From the NCBI GenBank assembly GCA_947561715.1, contig OX387199.1, positions 18,295,001 to 18,359,000 of the forward strand: a stretch of 64,000 nucleotides of DNA, given 5' to 3'. Shown here piece by piece: positions 26,001 through 36,200 of this stretch; within the stretch, counting starts at the first letter, position 1; each line of letters begins with the position of its first letter. This DNA is from Ascidia mentula. Taxonomy: Eukaryota > Chordata > Ascidiacea > Phlebobranchia > Ascidiidae. Under the pieces are notes generated by a model. It saw nothing but the letters and a program-made list of their open reading frames with translations. It was not told the origin of the DNA and did no database searches. A program made the position numbers and the translations under genes.

Positions 26001-27706
26001 TGCTCAATGAGAAGCATATTGGCTTTGGCATTTATATTTAGGTTGCACTTACTTTCAGCAACAATGCTTCGCCCGATAATACATTTACTTCTGTGTTTTG
26101 TTCCGTTTTAAGGCTTACACCACACCACACTACATGTTTGAGTAGTCAAAAAACGTCAAACGCATAAATTATTGCAACCACGTACACTTTACTGTATGAC
26201 ATTGTGCTTCGTCCAGCGCTATTGTATTAGTAAAGTACATCATATTAGAATTTATTAGTCAAACGAAATTACTACGAAAAATTAAAAGAATTTAATATCG
26301 CAACTTGTATATTAGATGTTTGGCATCGAACGGCGACAAACTAAAGAACTCGGTTACGATTTACAAGAACACAGCAACTAAATCTCAACTCGCCTTCTTC
26401 CCAACTTCCTTCTCCGGTGGTGAGAGTGAGGATATTTACATTCACTGTGTGGTGAACAAGTGTGACCAAAGCGGGGATCAAACTTGCTCGGAGGTAAAGA
26501 TTTACTCGTTTTTGCTTTATTGAAAAAAACAAGAAACAGTCATACGCCCACACATCTGAAAACACTGCAGCACCAATGGGGCGAAACCACAAAACCGGCG
26601 ATGTACTTTTATTGTTTTGTTGCAAAAATGCACACGGTATTAATTTCTTCTTTAAACAAGAAATTTAACCCTTCTCTGGCAAAACTTTTTTATTCGGTCG
26701 ACGTTTTAGTCGTCATCCAACTGACCTTCATCAAGACAAGTACGAAAAAGTAATCAAGACGACAATTAGTAAAGCGTGAATAAGGCAAAAAAAGTTTGGA
26801 AGGAATAAATAAGTTTTGCCCGAAGAGCTTTGAATTTATATCATGGCTGGTACCAACGGACAACAAATTACCTTAATAAACATTAAATCCTCTTGCACTT
26901 CGCCAATATCGAACATTCAGGTCTTTACTTGTATTATATACGCTCGTTGTTCTGTGTAGGTTTGTACCGGTATCGGCGGAGATGACAAGGGTTCGGTAAC
27001 TCTCCTTTCAACGACCGAAACGGTGACGAGCGGAAAAATCGTGTTGAAAGACGTTTGTGGGGGTAGTGGTAACGGTGGATGCGAACAGTTGTGTTCAGTG
27101 AGTGAAGATAATAGAGCAGTGTGTGGGTGTGTGAGAGGATTTCAAGTCGACCCAGATGACTCGAAAATGTGCAAAGGTGAGCATAAATCTGTTGCATAAT
27201 CTATTTAGTATAACAATGGGAAATGTTCCTTGGTGCGAAAAGAGAGTTAATTAACAAAATTTCGGTACCGACATATAAATCTTCTCCAGGGAATTGTTTG
27301 CTATTGGCACGCGTTTCTAGCATGGGTGCCTTGAGTTCGCCAATTTTATTGAAGCACAAATTATTAGTGGTGTCACGCCCCACGAGAGAAGTTTGCAGCC
27401 AGTACGGCGCACCAAGTTAACGCAAGACTTGAGTGTGGTTTTTCATGGTCCTTGAATTACCGGTTAATTTTGTGCCTGATGTATCCAATGACGCTATCCC
27501 ACAATTATGAACTTTTTGCAGGTGTTCCAGTCCCAAATCCTTCAGCTAGCACAGGAAATCCCAATGTGAAATGGTATTACATCGCCATACCAGTGGTGGC
27601 TGTCGTCCTCATTGCAGTAGCCATTCTTGTAGCCAGGAAGGTGAATGAGGGGAAAGCGAAGTCGTATAAGATGCCAGACCTGGCTGACCTCGGGGAGGAT
27701 CCCTAG
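17042..27706 (+). CDS. EGF/WSC/ZP-domain transmembrane protein, copy 3 (complete)
   Basis: Fifteen coding exons give 819 aa: 17042-17093, 17948-18070, 18148-18315, 19042-19248, 19709-19833, 20837-20975, 22152-22340, 23238-23348, 23700-23874, 24139-24328, 24867-25042, 25387-25611, 26316-26493, 26960-27176 and 27522-27706. The start is the ATG of MKKSLCLLTAICALLLKG, a signal peptide. The order is Cys-rich N-terminal module, EGF (DVNEC), WSC (REQGCYS...QCYCTD...CGDSTRAYANYY), EGF (DHTCTCNAGYVGDGETC), ZP-N, linker ending RRRR, ZP-C, EGF, TM and tail SYKMPDLADLGEDP. Intron phases match copy 2 exactly. ZP-N and the central exons resemble copy 1; the last exon is almost identical to copy 2. The gene is longer than copy 2 because mobile elements fill its introns. 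No substrate or partner can be read from sequence. Confidence 0.9.
17555..17579 (-). repeat. hammerhead-like core motif remnant
   Basis: In intron 1 of ZP copy 3 the minus strand reads CUGAUGA, a short spacer, then GAAAU. An A/U-rich hairpin (AUUUUU/AAAAAU) and an AUC follow. Stem II is reduced to about 2 bp, so it is probably inactive. Confidence 0.35.
17660..17913. mobile_element. decayed hAT-like MITE in intron 1 of ZP copy 3
   Basis: The right end (aagtttgaggacgacta) is the inverse of a TAGTCGTCCTCAAAC-type hAT terminus. Inner blocks (gtcgcggcg; tgaaaactgcaag; gtctcgcgcag) resemble those of 59426-59636. The left end is degenerate and no target duplication is clear. Confidence 0.35.
20448..20744 (+). 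mobile_element. tRNA-like composite repeat (SINE-like), full-length copy 1
   Basis: Within intron 5 of ZP copy 3. The centre, 20605-20677, folds as a 73-nt tRNA: 7-bp acceptor GCTCCTG/CGGGAGC, D arm GCTC/GAGC, anticodon stem TGGGC/GCCCG, and T arm GTGAG/CTCAC. The nominal anticodon is GGT (Thr). The upstream block (cttggcgatcaca... gtgaaaccactga) and the downstream block (tgatccagctgggctgc) recur with the tRNA part at 56064-56456, so this is a dispersed repeat, not a lone tRNA gene. A GGT anticodon is unusual for a eukaryotic tRNA-Thr gene, and the B box is degraded (GTTTAGGCC), which also argues against function. Confidence 0.7.
21139..21560. mobile_element. hAT-type MITE with perfect 8-bp target duplication
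   Basis: A 422-bp element in intron 6 of ZP copy 3. The left end is TAGTGATGCACCGAAA. The right end is the inverse of TAGGGATGCACCGAAA, with 15 of 16 bases matching. It is flanked on both sides by gtaaaaac (21131-21138 and 21561-21568). The interior is full of sub-terminal ttcggccgaa palindromes. No transposase frame exists, so it would need a hAT transposase in trans. Confidence 0.93.
21607..21805. repeat. local direct and inverted repeats
   Basis: The block gaatatggcaactggctact...cacaacgtac (about 50 bp) occurs two and a half times in direct orientation next to the hAT element. The segment gcgcctctagcgtatacct at the left is inverted at about 21717-21736 (aggtatacgctagaggcgc). The pattern suggests nested small elements or a rearranged palindrome. 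Confidence 0.7.
25755..26045. repeat. two adjacent foldback repeats with hammerhead-like cores
   Basis: In intron 12 of ZP copy 3. Two units, about 25755-25877 and 25916-26045, each begin with atgccaaagc and end with ctttggcattt, inverted ends of the same sequence. Both contain gttgtgttcgaaacgtct preceded by an (a)gatga block, resembling a hammerhead core followed by stem III. The same family occurs at 36185-36332 and 43016-43163. Confidence 0.65.
26696..26752 (-). repeat. repeat fragment with tgatgaaggtcagttgg motif
   Basis: The minus strand reads cttgatgaaggtcagttgg followed by a gacgactaaaacgtcg hairpin. Such blocks commonly flank Penelope-like retroelements in animal genomes, but here no coding part remains. 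Assignment is tentative. Confidence 0.3.
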
Positions 27707-27780
27707 AAAGCTTCAGTTATTGTAGGAGTAACTTTTGTTTGTGCGACTGCTGTGTGTAAAATAGTTTGGTCGCTGTGTTC

Positions 27781-27786
27781 AATAAA
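27781..27786 (+). terminator. polyadenylation signal of ZP copy 3
   Basis: AATAAA lies 75 bp after the TAG of copy 3, a typical distance. The context caataaacgga also occurs after copy 2. Confidence 0.7.
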
Positions 27787-28446
27787 CGGAATATCTTCTG
27801 CCTTGCACGAAGCTTTCTGTGAAAAACTGCTTCCCACAGCTATCAAAAAATTCTCAGGGATATCGTGGCGGGATGGATATATAAGCCCCAACACAATGAA
27901 ATCGTGTACAGATAAATACACTTGGTTTCTATAGTCGCCCAAATGTTGACTGCCACACTAATCCTACTATCATGGATATCATATGCTGATTCGTTTTGTG
28001 GATTTGGAAGTCTGTTTATCTTATCCTTTGTAATATGCCTAAAGGGTTAAACATCCATAAGCAGTTATGCATCAAAAAGTAATAATGCGCGATATTGCAA
28101 AACGATGACTATCACTGCAGTAAAAACTTAATTTATGTTTTGACCACAAGGAAACATGACAAACCTGTTCGTTCTTCCGGTGAACCTAAACGGGTACAGA
28201 GTTAACTAGGTTTAAGTAATGCCGTGGCTACTTCGAATAACCTCGTTTCTTTTGCAAGTGGGTATAAGATGCTGTGAAATTGCAGTGCGGCCGGGGATTC
28301 GGCAAATGTTTCACTCGCGCTCGATGTGATATAAACGCTATAAACATAGAGATCAGTGGCAAATCACCAGATTTGAGACACAATTTTACACGGCTTGTGG
28401 TATTTACTAAGCGAGTTCCTGTTATTCATGGTTCCTTCGGGTCACC

Positions 28447-29134
28447 AATGGGTCTGACATCACAATGCTGTCGGTAAAGATTGGCTGAAAATGCATTGGT
28501 TTAGATGGGAGTTATTTACTAAACGCGTGCCCTAAAACGTTTGGGCAAAGCAGAAACTGTCGAAGAATATAAGTGCCCAGCACCAAAAACGAAAATTTAC
28601 ACTTCGTTCAGGCGAAGAAAAACGTCTGGAATTTATTGCAACTTGCGCGCCTGGCAGCAACTTGGCTGTTGTATGCGTCGTTACCGTTTGGAAAACCGAC
28701 AGTCTTGGCGAAAACCGACAGCAGACGGATATTATGTTAGTGCGTACAACTGAGTTGGAAAAGTTTTGTAATTTCAAAATCTATTGCAGAACTTTCTTAA
28801 GTGACGTACAGAAATAAGAGAACACGTTTAAAGTTTGATTTGGAATCTTTTGGTTCAGACGCCGCGATTTTCCCCACTCACGAGACAGTAAACGCGCACA
28901 TCAATGCAATGCAGCTGCCAGGCGCACTGGCTGCGGTTAATTCCAGACGATTTTCTTCGCCTAAATATAAATTTTATTCTTTAGTGCTTGGTGTTCTTCG
29001 ACAATTTCTGCTTTGCCTTGTCCCACAAAATGATTTACCGCAGCACTACACGCGCTTTATTGAAGAACTCCTATCTAAACTAATGCATTTTCCGCCAATC
29101 TTTACCTGCAGAATTTTGTGACGTCAGACCCAAT
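28447..29134. mobile_element. long inverted-repeat (foldback) element
   Basis: The left arm, about 28447-28665, starts aatgggtctgacatcac. The right arm, about 28905-29134, ends gtgacgtcagacccaat. The arms match imperfectly over about 220 bp, including shared blocks gtaaagattgg, aaaatgcatt, gcaaagcagaaa, tgtcgaagaa, aggcgaagaaaa and gcgcctggcagc. A spacer of about 240 bp separates them. No transposase was seen. The class is unknown; a non-autonomous DNA element is likely. Confidence 0.8.
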
Positions 29135-29313
29135 ATTGACGTTGGTTATCAATTCAACTTAACATATAACGCAATATTATCCAATAAATGGTCGCTTGAA
29201 TGTGCATATTCCATATTCTTATATGTGGGATTGTGAGATTATGGAACAATGTTAGTAGGTATCTGTTTTCCTAGGTTTCTATTTCAATTGACATTTCCTT
29301 CCATAATTCAGGT

Positions 29314-29577
29314 ACTTGGTCTTTGGAAAAAGGCACAGTCGGTATGCTGCAAAAGGTTTTAGTGGTCGGCTTGCTGCAAAAAAAAGGAGTAAAGAGAATT
29401 TTTGAGTTGCCAATACTTAAATTATCAAATTATTGCAAAGTAGTTTTGACAGAAGCAGAGTCAATTTATCTGATAAAGAACTCGTTCTACAACTATTTGT
29501 TGATGAACTGCAAACTTTTAAAAACACCAGTAACCATGAAAAGTGGCAAAAAAAAGCACAGCACTGAGACATTTTGA
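29314..29577 (+). other. unassigned open frame
   Basis: After an acceptor-like aattcag (ending about 29311) a frame of about 88 codons runs to TGA at 29577 and contains LTEAESIYLIKNSFYNYL and a basic end (KSGKKKHSTETF). It is mildly protein-like, but I do not recognise it and see no partner exons. It could be a relic exon or chance. Confidence 0.2.
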
Positions 29578-30731
29578 GTTAAAACACTTTCTTGCACATA
29601 TTTTTTTCCCATGTAAAAAATCTTTACTAAACACACCTACTGCACCAACACACACAACTGTATTATAGGTAGTTATAATACCCTTACTTGCAAGTTAAAT
29701 GACACCAATGGGGCGCCAAACCTCAAAAATAACATAAATGTGCACTGAAAAACAAAACAGATCAACAGACACACTGAGAAATAAAACTTTTGTTGCGTTA
29801 CCAAACAATACAAAGCTGGTAAACATAGAAATAAATGAATACATACAAATTCGCAACTATGGTGAAAAATATATCAATGCTCCAGTAGGTTGAAAATCTC
29901 AGCAGCAAGTTAGAAGAGTTTAGGCAGAGTTCAACAAAAACTTTTGCATAGATAATCACTTCTTTCTGCAATGAAATGTGTAAAATATCAAGTAAGTGGT
30001 ATTTTCCTTGATATAATTGTTGTACATATTAACCAAATAAGAACCTAGTGAATGGTACTGATTATTGGATAGTCACATTTAATGCAGTTGTCCACCACAC
30101 ATGGTCGACTCCAATCACAAACAATTTTGATAACAGGTTACTAATATTGTCATGTTTAAAAAACATTTCGGCAAGAACTTATGCCATTATCAGTTTGAAG
30201 GTTACTAATAATTTTGCAACATTTTTTGTCTGGCAAAATAAGACATGCAATATCAATAAAATTATAGTTTGTCCATAATTTGGTTGGTGTATACTTTATG
30301 TATGGACATAAATTTGACATCCCACAATTAAAGTATGGATTCTATGGTATTTAAAAACAAGAAAGTTTATTACAAAAGGATACACTTTTATCAATAAAAA
30401 GGCAACCATGTGGCTGCTTATTTGTGGGGGGAAAAAACGTTACAGGTAATTTAAAATGCAATAATAAATTTTCACAATGTTTATGCACATATGCAACATT
30501 GAAATTACAGAACACCACTGTCATGTCACTTGATCTTTTCTATGTGAAATATTATGCTCATTCATGGTATGAAGGTCATTTTCACAGCTTCTACAGTTCA
30601 ACTATGGAACAACAATAACTACAACTATTCTAAGAAAAGCCACCTTGACATAATGGAACTGTAACCTGATATTGAAGCAAATCCTTTCAAAGCGTTGAGG
30701 AACAATAGAAACAATAACACATATGAATTTT

Positions 30732-30737
30732 TTTATT
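30732..30737 (-). terminator. polyadenylation signal of MPC1
   Basis: AATAAA on the minus strand, 43-48 bases past the MPC1 stop codon. Confidence 0.6.
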
Positions 30738-30779
30738 TACAGAGTTACATTGTGGAAATCACCCTATTCATTTGTAGCT

Positions 30780-32025
30780 TCATTTTACCTCACAAGGTTT
30801 TATTAACTTTGAATTTGCACTACCCGGTAGCTTCATGTTACTAAATTAAATCAATATTTTTCTAATGCTCAGTAAAACTTCATATACAGACCAAAAAACA
30901 TCTTTTCAACATATTGTTAACCTCGGTGAAGTTCAAATATTCAATTTAAGTTTACCTGTAAGTGAAATAACGCCCCAATTGAATTAGTTGGCATGTTTCA
31001 TTGGTGACGTGACAAGCGAAAAGTAGGTGGTTTCTCGGTTGGACCATCCAAGCGAATCGCATAAATAGACCAGAATAAACACATAGCGCTGAAAATGAAT
31101 AAATGTTTGTAAAAGTAAGATTGCATATATTTATTTTCACTTTTTTTGAATTAAGATGGATTATAAGGATCTGCTACAATTCTGATAAAATCCAACTGAT
31201 ATGCACTAATATTTGGTTAAGGTGCAAAACCCTTATTTTCCAATGTATGTATTAGAGGCAACAAACTAGCCTTGGAAGTTGTTCAAACTATATATTATTT
31301 TATTTACTGAGATTGCACAATTGTTGTCATTCATACCAGCTGTCATTCTTGGACTGATAATGTCCGGAGACTTTTTCATATCGGCCATCGCAGCAATTGG
31401 AATTCCCCAATTGGCAACAGGACCCCAAAAGTGCTGCAAAATTAATTGATTTTTTATTAAATTGTGTTTAGAAATGAACACTTAGTTAGAAGTTTTGATT
31501 CAGTCATGTATGTAATCAAAACTTTTTTGTTTGCTCTCAAGACTTCAACTTTTACAACCAGTCTGTACAAACAACAAATTGCAAAGTTTGGAGTTTGTAC
31601 AGAGGATTAAATCAATGATGATTCCACCACAATAATTTTCCAATGTGTTAATTATATGTCCAGTGGGCAAATCCATTTGATTATACTATGTATGAACTAG
31701 TTGTTACTGAACTGAAGGCCTACAAAGTAATTCACATATTTTACATCTTTTACCACTTACTTACCGTACTGGTTGATCAGAAACAATCCGGCAGAAAACA
31801 TGAAAAAATAAACAATAGTTAGCTTGCTGGAAGAGTCATTATTGACAAATTGTTACCAACTTATTGCTATGTACAACTAGTTAATTTTACGATATAAAAA
31901 AGGTAAAAAACTAACAACAAAATCAGAAATATCAAACAAGCAACACAAACAACCTACCTCATTAGGTAGTTACGAAATTCTTTACTTTTAAGTTGCTCGA
32001 ACAGCTTTCTGGCATGACGAGACAT
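30780..32025 (-). CDS. MPC1: mitochondrial pyruvate carrier 1
   Basis: MPC1 pairs with MPC2 in the inner mitochondrial membrane to import pyruvate. The minus-strand exons are 32025-31958, microexon 31768-31765, 31433-31337, 31088-30956 and 30840-30780, total 120 aa (vertebrate MPC1 is about 109). The protein starts [20 protein letters not shown], then LMST, then [51 protein letters not shown] and [18 protein letters not shown], matching the family closely. The exon ending in ATGAG and the exon starting CAC cannot be joined in frame without the 4-nt exon TACG, which supplies Ser-Thr exactly where the family has ST. The last exon (SNMKLPG...) is a weaker call, based on an acceptor, frame and nearby AATAAA. 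It is divergent from the JmjC gene; the start codons are about 1.2 kb apart. Confidence 0.9.
31765..31768 (-). other. MPC1: 4-nt microexon of MPC1
   Basis: On the minus strand ...gatcaaccag|TACG|gtaagtaagtgg gives a good acceptor and a perfect donor around four bases. AG|T ACG encodes Ser-Thr and restores the frame between flanking exons. The element is kept unchanged in the duplicated fragment at 38436-38439. Confidence 0.8.
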
Positions 32026-33206
32026 TTTGCCGTTTTCTGGCAAGTAACCGTGTTTCTGTACAACAAAACACCACACAAGAAAAGTTTGATGGATTGGCGA
32101 CAGTTGCTCGCAGCAAATCCTCGGCCTGCTAACACAGCAAGTCACCAATGTAACCAGACCTACAGAGTGGAAATATTACACAGAAATGTGCGTGTCATGA
32201 TACAGTTAGACCGAAAACCAAATATCGTTCGTTGTACTTTGTTTCAAATAAACACGCTTTGTCCTATTCAACATTATTTTAACCCATTAAAGTCTAAACT
32301 GTATGAACTATATTACCACGCAGTCATGTATTTAGATTCTCACAAATAAATCCCCGGTTTGGCAACTAGCCTTATTCAGCAATTTTACACTGGAATTTTT
32401 AACAATAATGGCGTGTTAAAAGCTGGACCTCAATCCAATAACATCTATATTAACACCATGTATTCAAATTGACTGTTAAATTTAAATTGACTTTCATATG
32501 CTTGGGCCGGTTAGTTGTGCAATGTTAATAGCCCTGCATCAAGCAATTCATGTTTAAAAATATCTAGAAGTACAATGATAATTTTGTAATTTGAACTGTT
32601 TCGTTTTAACACAATGGTTGTATTCTGATAAAATTAATTTGCCGCAATCGCATATCAAATATCAACGATGAGAACAATATATGTTGTCCCCGTCCTATAT
32701 TAGATCTAAAAAGTGTTGGCGGAATGGCTTTGATTTGTTTTGTGGAATTTTCTACTGGTATTATTTCACTGAACTTTGAAGGAATGCAGTTTTCCTAACA
32801 AGACTCAGCATGGAGCGTGGTGCGCACTGTCCCTTCTTCATTTCCAGCTTCCTGGAAACAATACAACAGGAAATAGTCGCAATGCAGTGGATGGCCTGCG
32901 CAAGTCAAACTGAAATGACTAAATGTGGCAAAAGTTGTGTTAATCTGTGCGCGCTTCGTTTTACTGTAAAACCGCATGGTAGACTGGCCAAATGGCTTGC
33001 ACGTTTTACTTGCTTCGACCAGATTACCAATAAACATTTACTTTAGAGAGTGGGATTGTTGACGCTGCAAACGGTTGATAACATGCTGTTAATTTGGGTG
33101 TGCACATAAATGAAAAGGAATAAGTACGTTTGTGTCTTACTCATAAATGTATTACTTGCTTAGTAAGTCAAAATCAGAGGCTGCGATTAAAACTAGGGCA
33201 GATGTA
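32026..33206. promoter_or_regulatory. shared upstream region of MPC1 and JmjC gene A
   Basis: The head-to-head arrangement leaves about 1.2 kb between start codons. Both promoters must lie here, but I cannot mark precise elements. The region is duplicated at 38697-39881 with a few percent divergence. Open frames inside look non-coding because they differ by indels and stops between copies. Confidence 0.5.
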
Positions 33207-36200
33207 ATGAGAAACACAATTCGGATTTTGCTTGTGGCAGCATTGTTTGTCGGAATACATTTCGGGAATGTCCGGTCAGTCTCGGTTGTTTTCGGAAGTG
33301 ATCGGAATCCAGTCGGGAATATCGATACAATTGACGTCACAAGCGCAAACGATTTTTTTCGAGGCTATGTGCATACAAGTCGGCCAGTGCTAATAAAGCA
33401 GCCTATGCGCAACACAATACCATTGGAAAAATGGAATGACGTTTATCTCGCTTCACACCATGGCAACTCAAGCGTGAACGTCGACACGACCAAATATGAA
33501 GCAAGGGGAAGTCCCAGTTTCGAAACAAGTCTGACCGACTTTTTGAGTTGGTATACGGAAAGAAACGTTTATCTTATTACAACACTGCCAGATTCGTTGC
33601 AATTAGAATTTCCGCTTCCGCGTTGTTTGAATTGCGAAGGATTTCGGGAGAGATTCCAGGTGGGCTAACGTTGCATAAACACTGATCTATCTATATATAA
33701 GACATTATTGGCTCTATTGCTTATACTACCATGTTGTTTTTATTATACATAATGTATAGTAAATTCCTGTGATATATTCTTATCAAACTCTGCAGTAGAC
33801 CGTATCCAGTCACTGGTTTGTTAACTGCAGCAGTTTGTAGTGCAATCTTGTGACAGACTGATTTTTAAAGCAGTTTCATTAGCACCGCAGGAGCTTTCTG
33901 TGAAAACTTACTTTCGTCTGAGCTCCACATAGCTCCACATAGCAGCTCGTAGTTCCACATAGCGACACATAGTTGCACATAGCTTCACATAGTTGCACAT
34001 AGATTTGCATAGTTGCACATAGCGACACATAGTTGCACATAGCTTCACATAGTTGCACATAGATTTACATAGTTGCACATAGCGACACATAGTTGCACAT
34101 AGCTTCACATAGTTGCACATAGATTTACATAGTTGCACATAGCGACACATAGTTGCACATAGCTTCACATAGTTGCACATAGATTTACATAGTTGCACAT
34201 AGCGGCACATAGTTGCACATAGCTTCACATAGTTGCACATAGATTTACATAGTTGCACATAGCGGCACATAGTTGCACATAGCTTCACATAGTTGCACAT
34301 AGATTTACATAGTTGCACATAGCGGCACATAGTTGCACATAGATTTACATAGTTGCACATAGCTTCACATAGTCGCACATAGCTTCACATAGTTGCACAT
34401 AGCTTCACATAGTTGCACATAGCTTCACATAGTTGCACATAGATTTACATAGTTGCACATAGCGGCACATAGTTGCACATAGATTTACATAGTTGCACAT
34501 AGCAGCACATAGTTGCACGAGCACATTTTAGAAGGACCGTGTAAACATATGGTTAAATATGACTTTTGTGCAACTGCAGTATATTGCATTATTGTTGCGT
34601 GATACTTTTTCAGGATTTCGTATTATGGTTCAGCAGTGGTGGAAGCAGTTCTACTTTGCATTACGACAACGTTGAAAACCTTTACTGTCAGATAGATGGC
34701 ACCAAAAGATGGATTTTTGTTGATCCGCAGAACGGCTCCCATTACATTCCTTTGGACCACCCAGAAGGTGACCATGAACTTCCAATTACCTAATGTTTAC
34801 AGCGTTGTTTACCCGTAAAATGATAATGTAAACAAGAACATTACAAACTCGTCACATTTATTGTACTTTCTGATTATTTTCACGGAGTATGATGATGATA
34901 CCGAGATTCACTATTTGCTGCATGGAAGCCTATACACGTGGCGTAGGAATAACACATTAAGTAGCACACTTTTTATATCTGACTTTTCCGGTCCTATTCC
35001 TTTGTTCATGTAGTCTACGTATATTGTGACACTGAAATATGGTAACCAGGCGAACATCAATTAAAAGTTTTAGTTTTTACGGTGAATTTTGCCAAAAAAT
35101 TGACGAATATGTTTGAGACAACTCAAAATCAGACGCGACCGACCGGTTAAAGTTGAGCGATCGACTGATTGGTGTTGGCCATCACTGCACTAGCAACATC
35201 AATTTAAATAATCATACCTTATTGCTATGACGCAACATAGTTTAAATCAATGCCGACTATAACTTTGAACTATAGCCTACTGCTGGTGAGGGGGTATCTG
35301 TTTATTTAACATTGACTAAGTCTTTGTACTATTGGAATTAATGTTGCCATGTATTTTTCTATTACCTCCACAGGTCATTACTGCGGCGTGAACGTATCCG
35401 ACGTTGACTACAACAAATACCCGACTCTCAAAAAAGTTCCATTCTGGAGGGCGGAGCTGGAAGCTGGGGATTGTTTGTATGTTCCAGTAAAGTAAGTATA
35501 TGTCGTCTATGATGCGTCCCTGCGCCGGCTCCGGATTTGGAACGCGGGCCGCTGGGTTGACAACCCAGCTCTATGTTGAATTGCTCTTTTCTATACCTAT
35601 CGCTGCAGTGTGTTTGTCATAAATAATTTTGATCGTGCCACGACAATTTGGGAATATCTGAAGCAACAAGGGAATCGTCGCGATAACCCGTGTGACAATA
35701 TGTAGTCGTTTTGCATCAAAACCTACAACAAACTGTCCATGTCAACATAAAATACCAAAATAATCATTTCGTTATTTTTGTGAGATTGCTACATCAACCC
35801 CCCCTGAAACGTATAGCCGTTTATTGCAGTGAACATCGTATTAATCAGTCGCAGATACTTAGATAACCTATCGTTATCGCATGAGTTGTGCAAATAACAA
35901 ATACCTCAACACACAGCTGGTGGCACCAAGTAAACAGTTTGAAAGGTCGGAACCTCGCGGTAAACTTATGGTGGGCACCGATACACTCCACTACACAAGC
36001 ACCCTTTCGTTGCGATGACGTCACTCCTGATGACATCACTCCCGATGACGTCAATCATTTATCGGATTTGACGTTTAATCCCGGCGAGTGGATTCGGTAT
36101 AACTTGATTCAGCTTGCGGAGGAACACCAAGGAAAGTTAAAGTGAGCAGATTTTTTGTTGTTTTGAAACGAAGAAGACACAAAAGCTACAATGTGGCGGA

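Larger units (their letters stand above)
27787..30731. other. intergenic region between ZP copy 3 and MPC1
   Basis: This holds a long inverted repeat (28447-29134) and one unassigned frame (29314-29577). The rest is AT-rich, with no other supported gene. Confidence 0.6.

Noticed and set aside
32810..33046. Open frame upstream of JmjC gene A as a separate gene
   Set aside because: The duplicated copy (39485-39607) has a stop partway through, and the region is the shared upstream/promoter segment.
33147..33206. Upstream in-frame ATG as start of JmjC gene A
   Set aside because: The ATG at 33207 directly precedes a good signal peptide. The 20 extra residues (MYYLLSKSKSEAAIK...) would put a charged stretch before it. 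Not excluded.
33908..34378. A 156-aa minus-strand open frame of repeating MCRYVQLCKS-type peptides
   Set aside because: It is a stop-free reading of the 10-bp intronic minisatellite. The duplicated array at 40588-41561 breaks the frame, and no splice or start context supports it.
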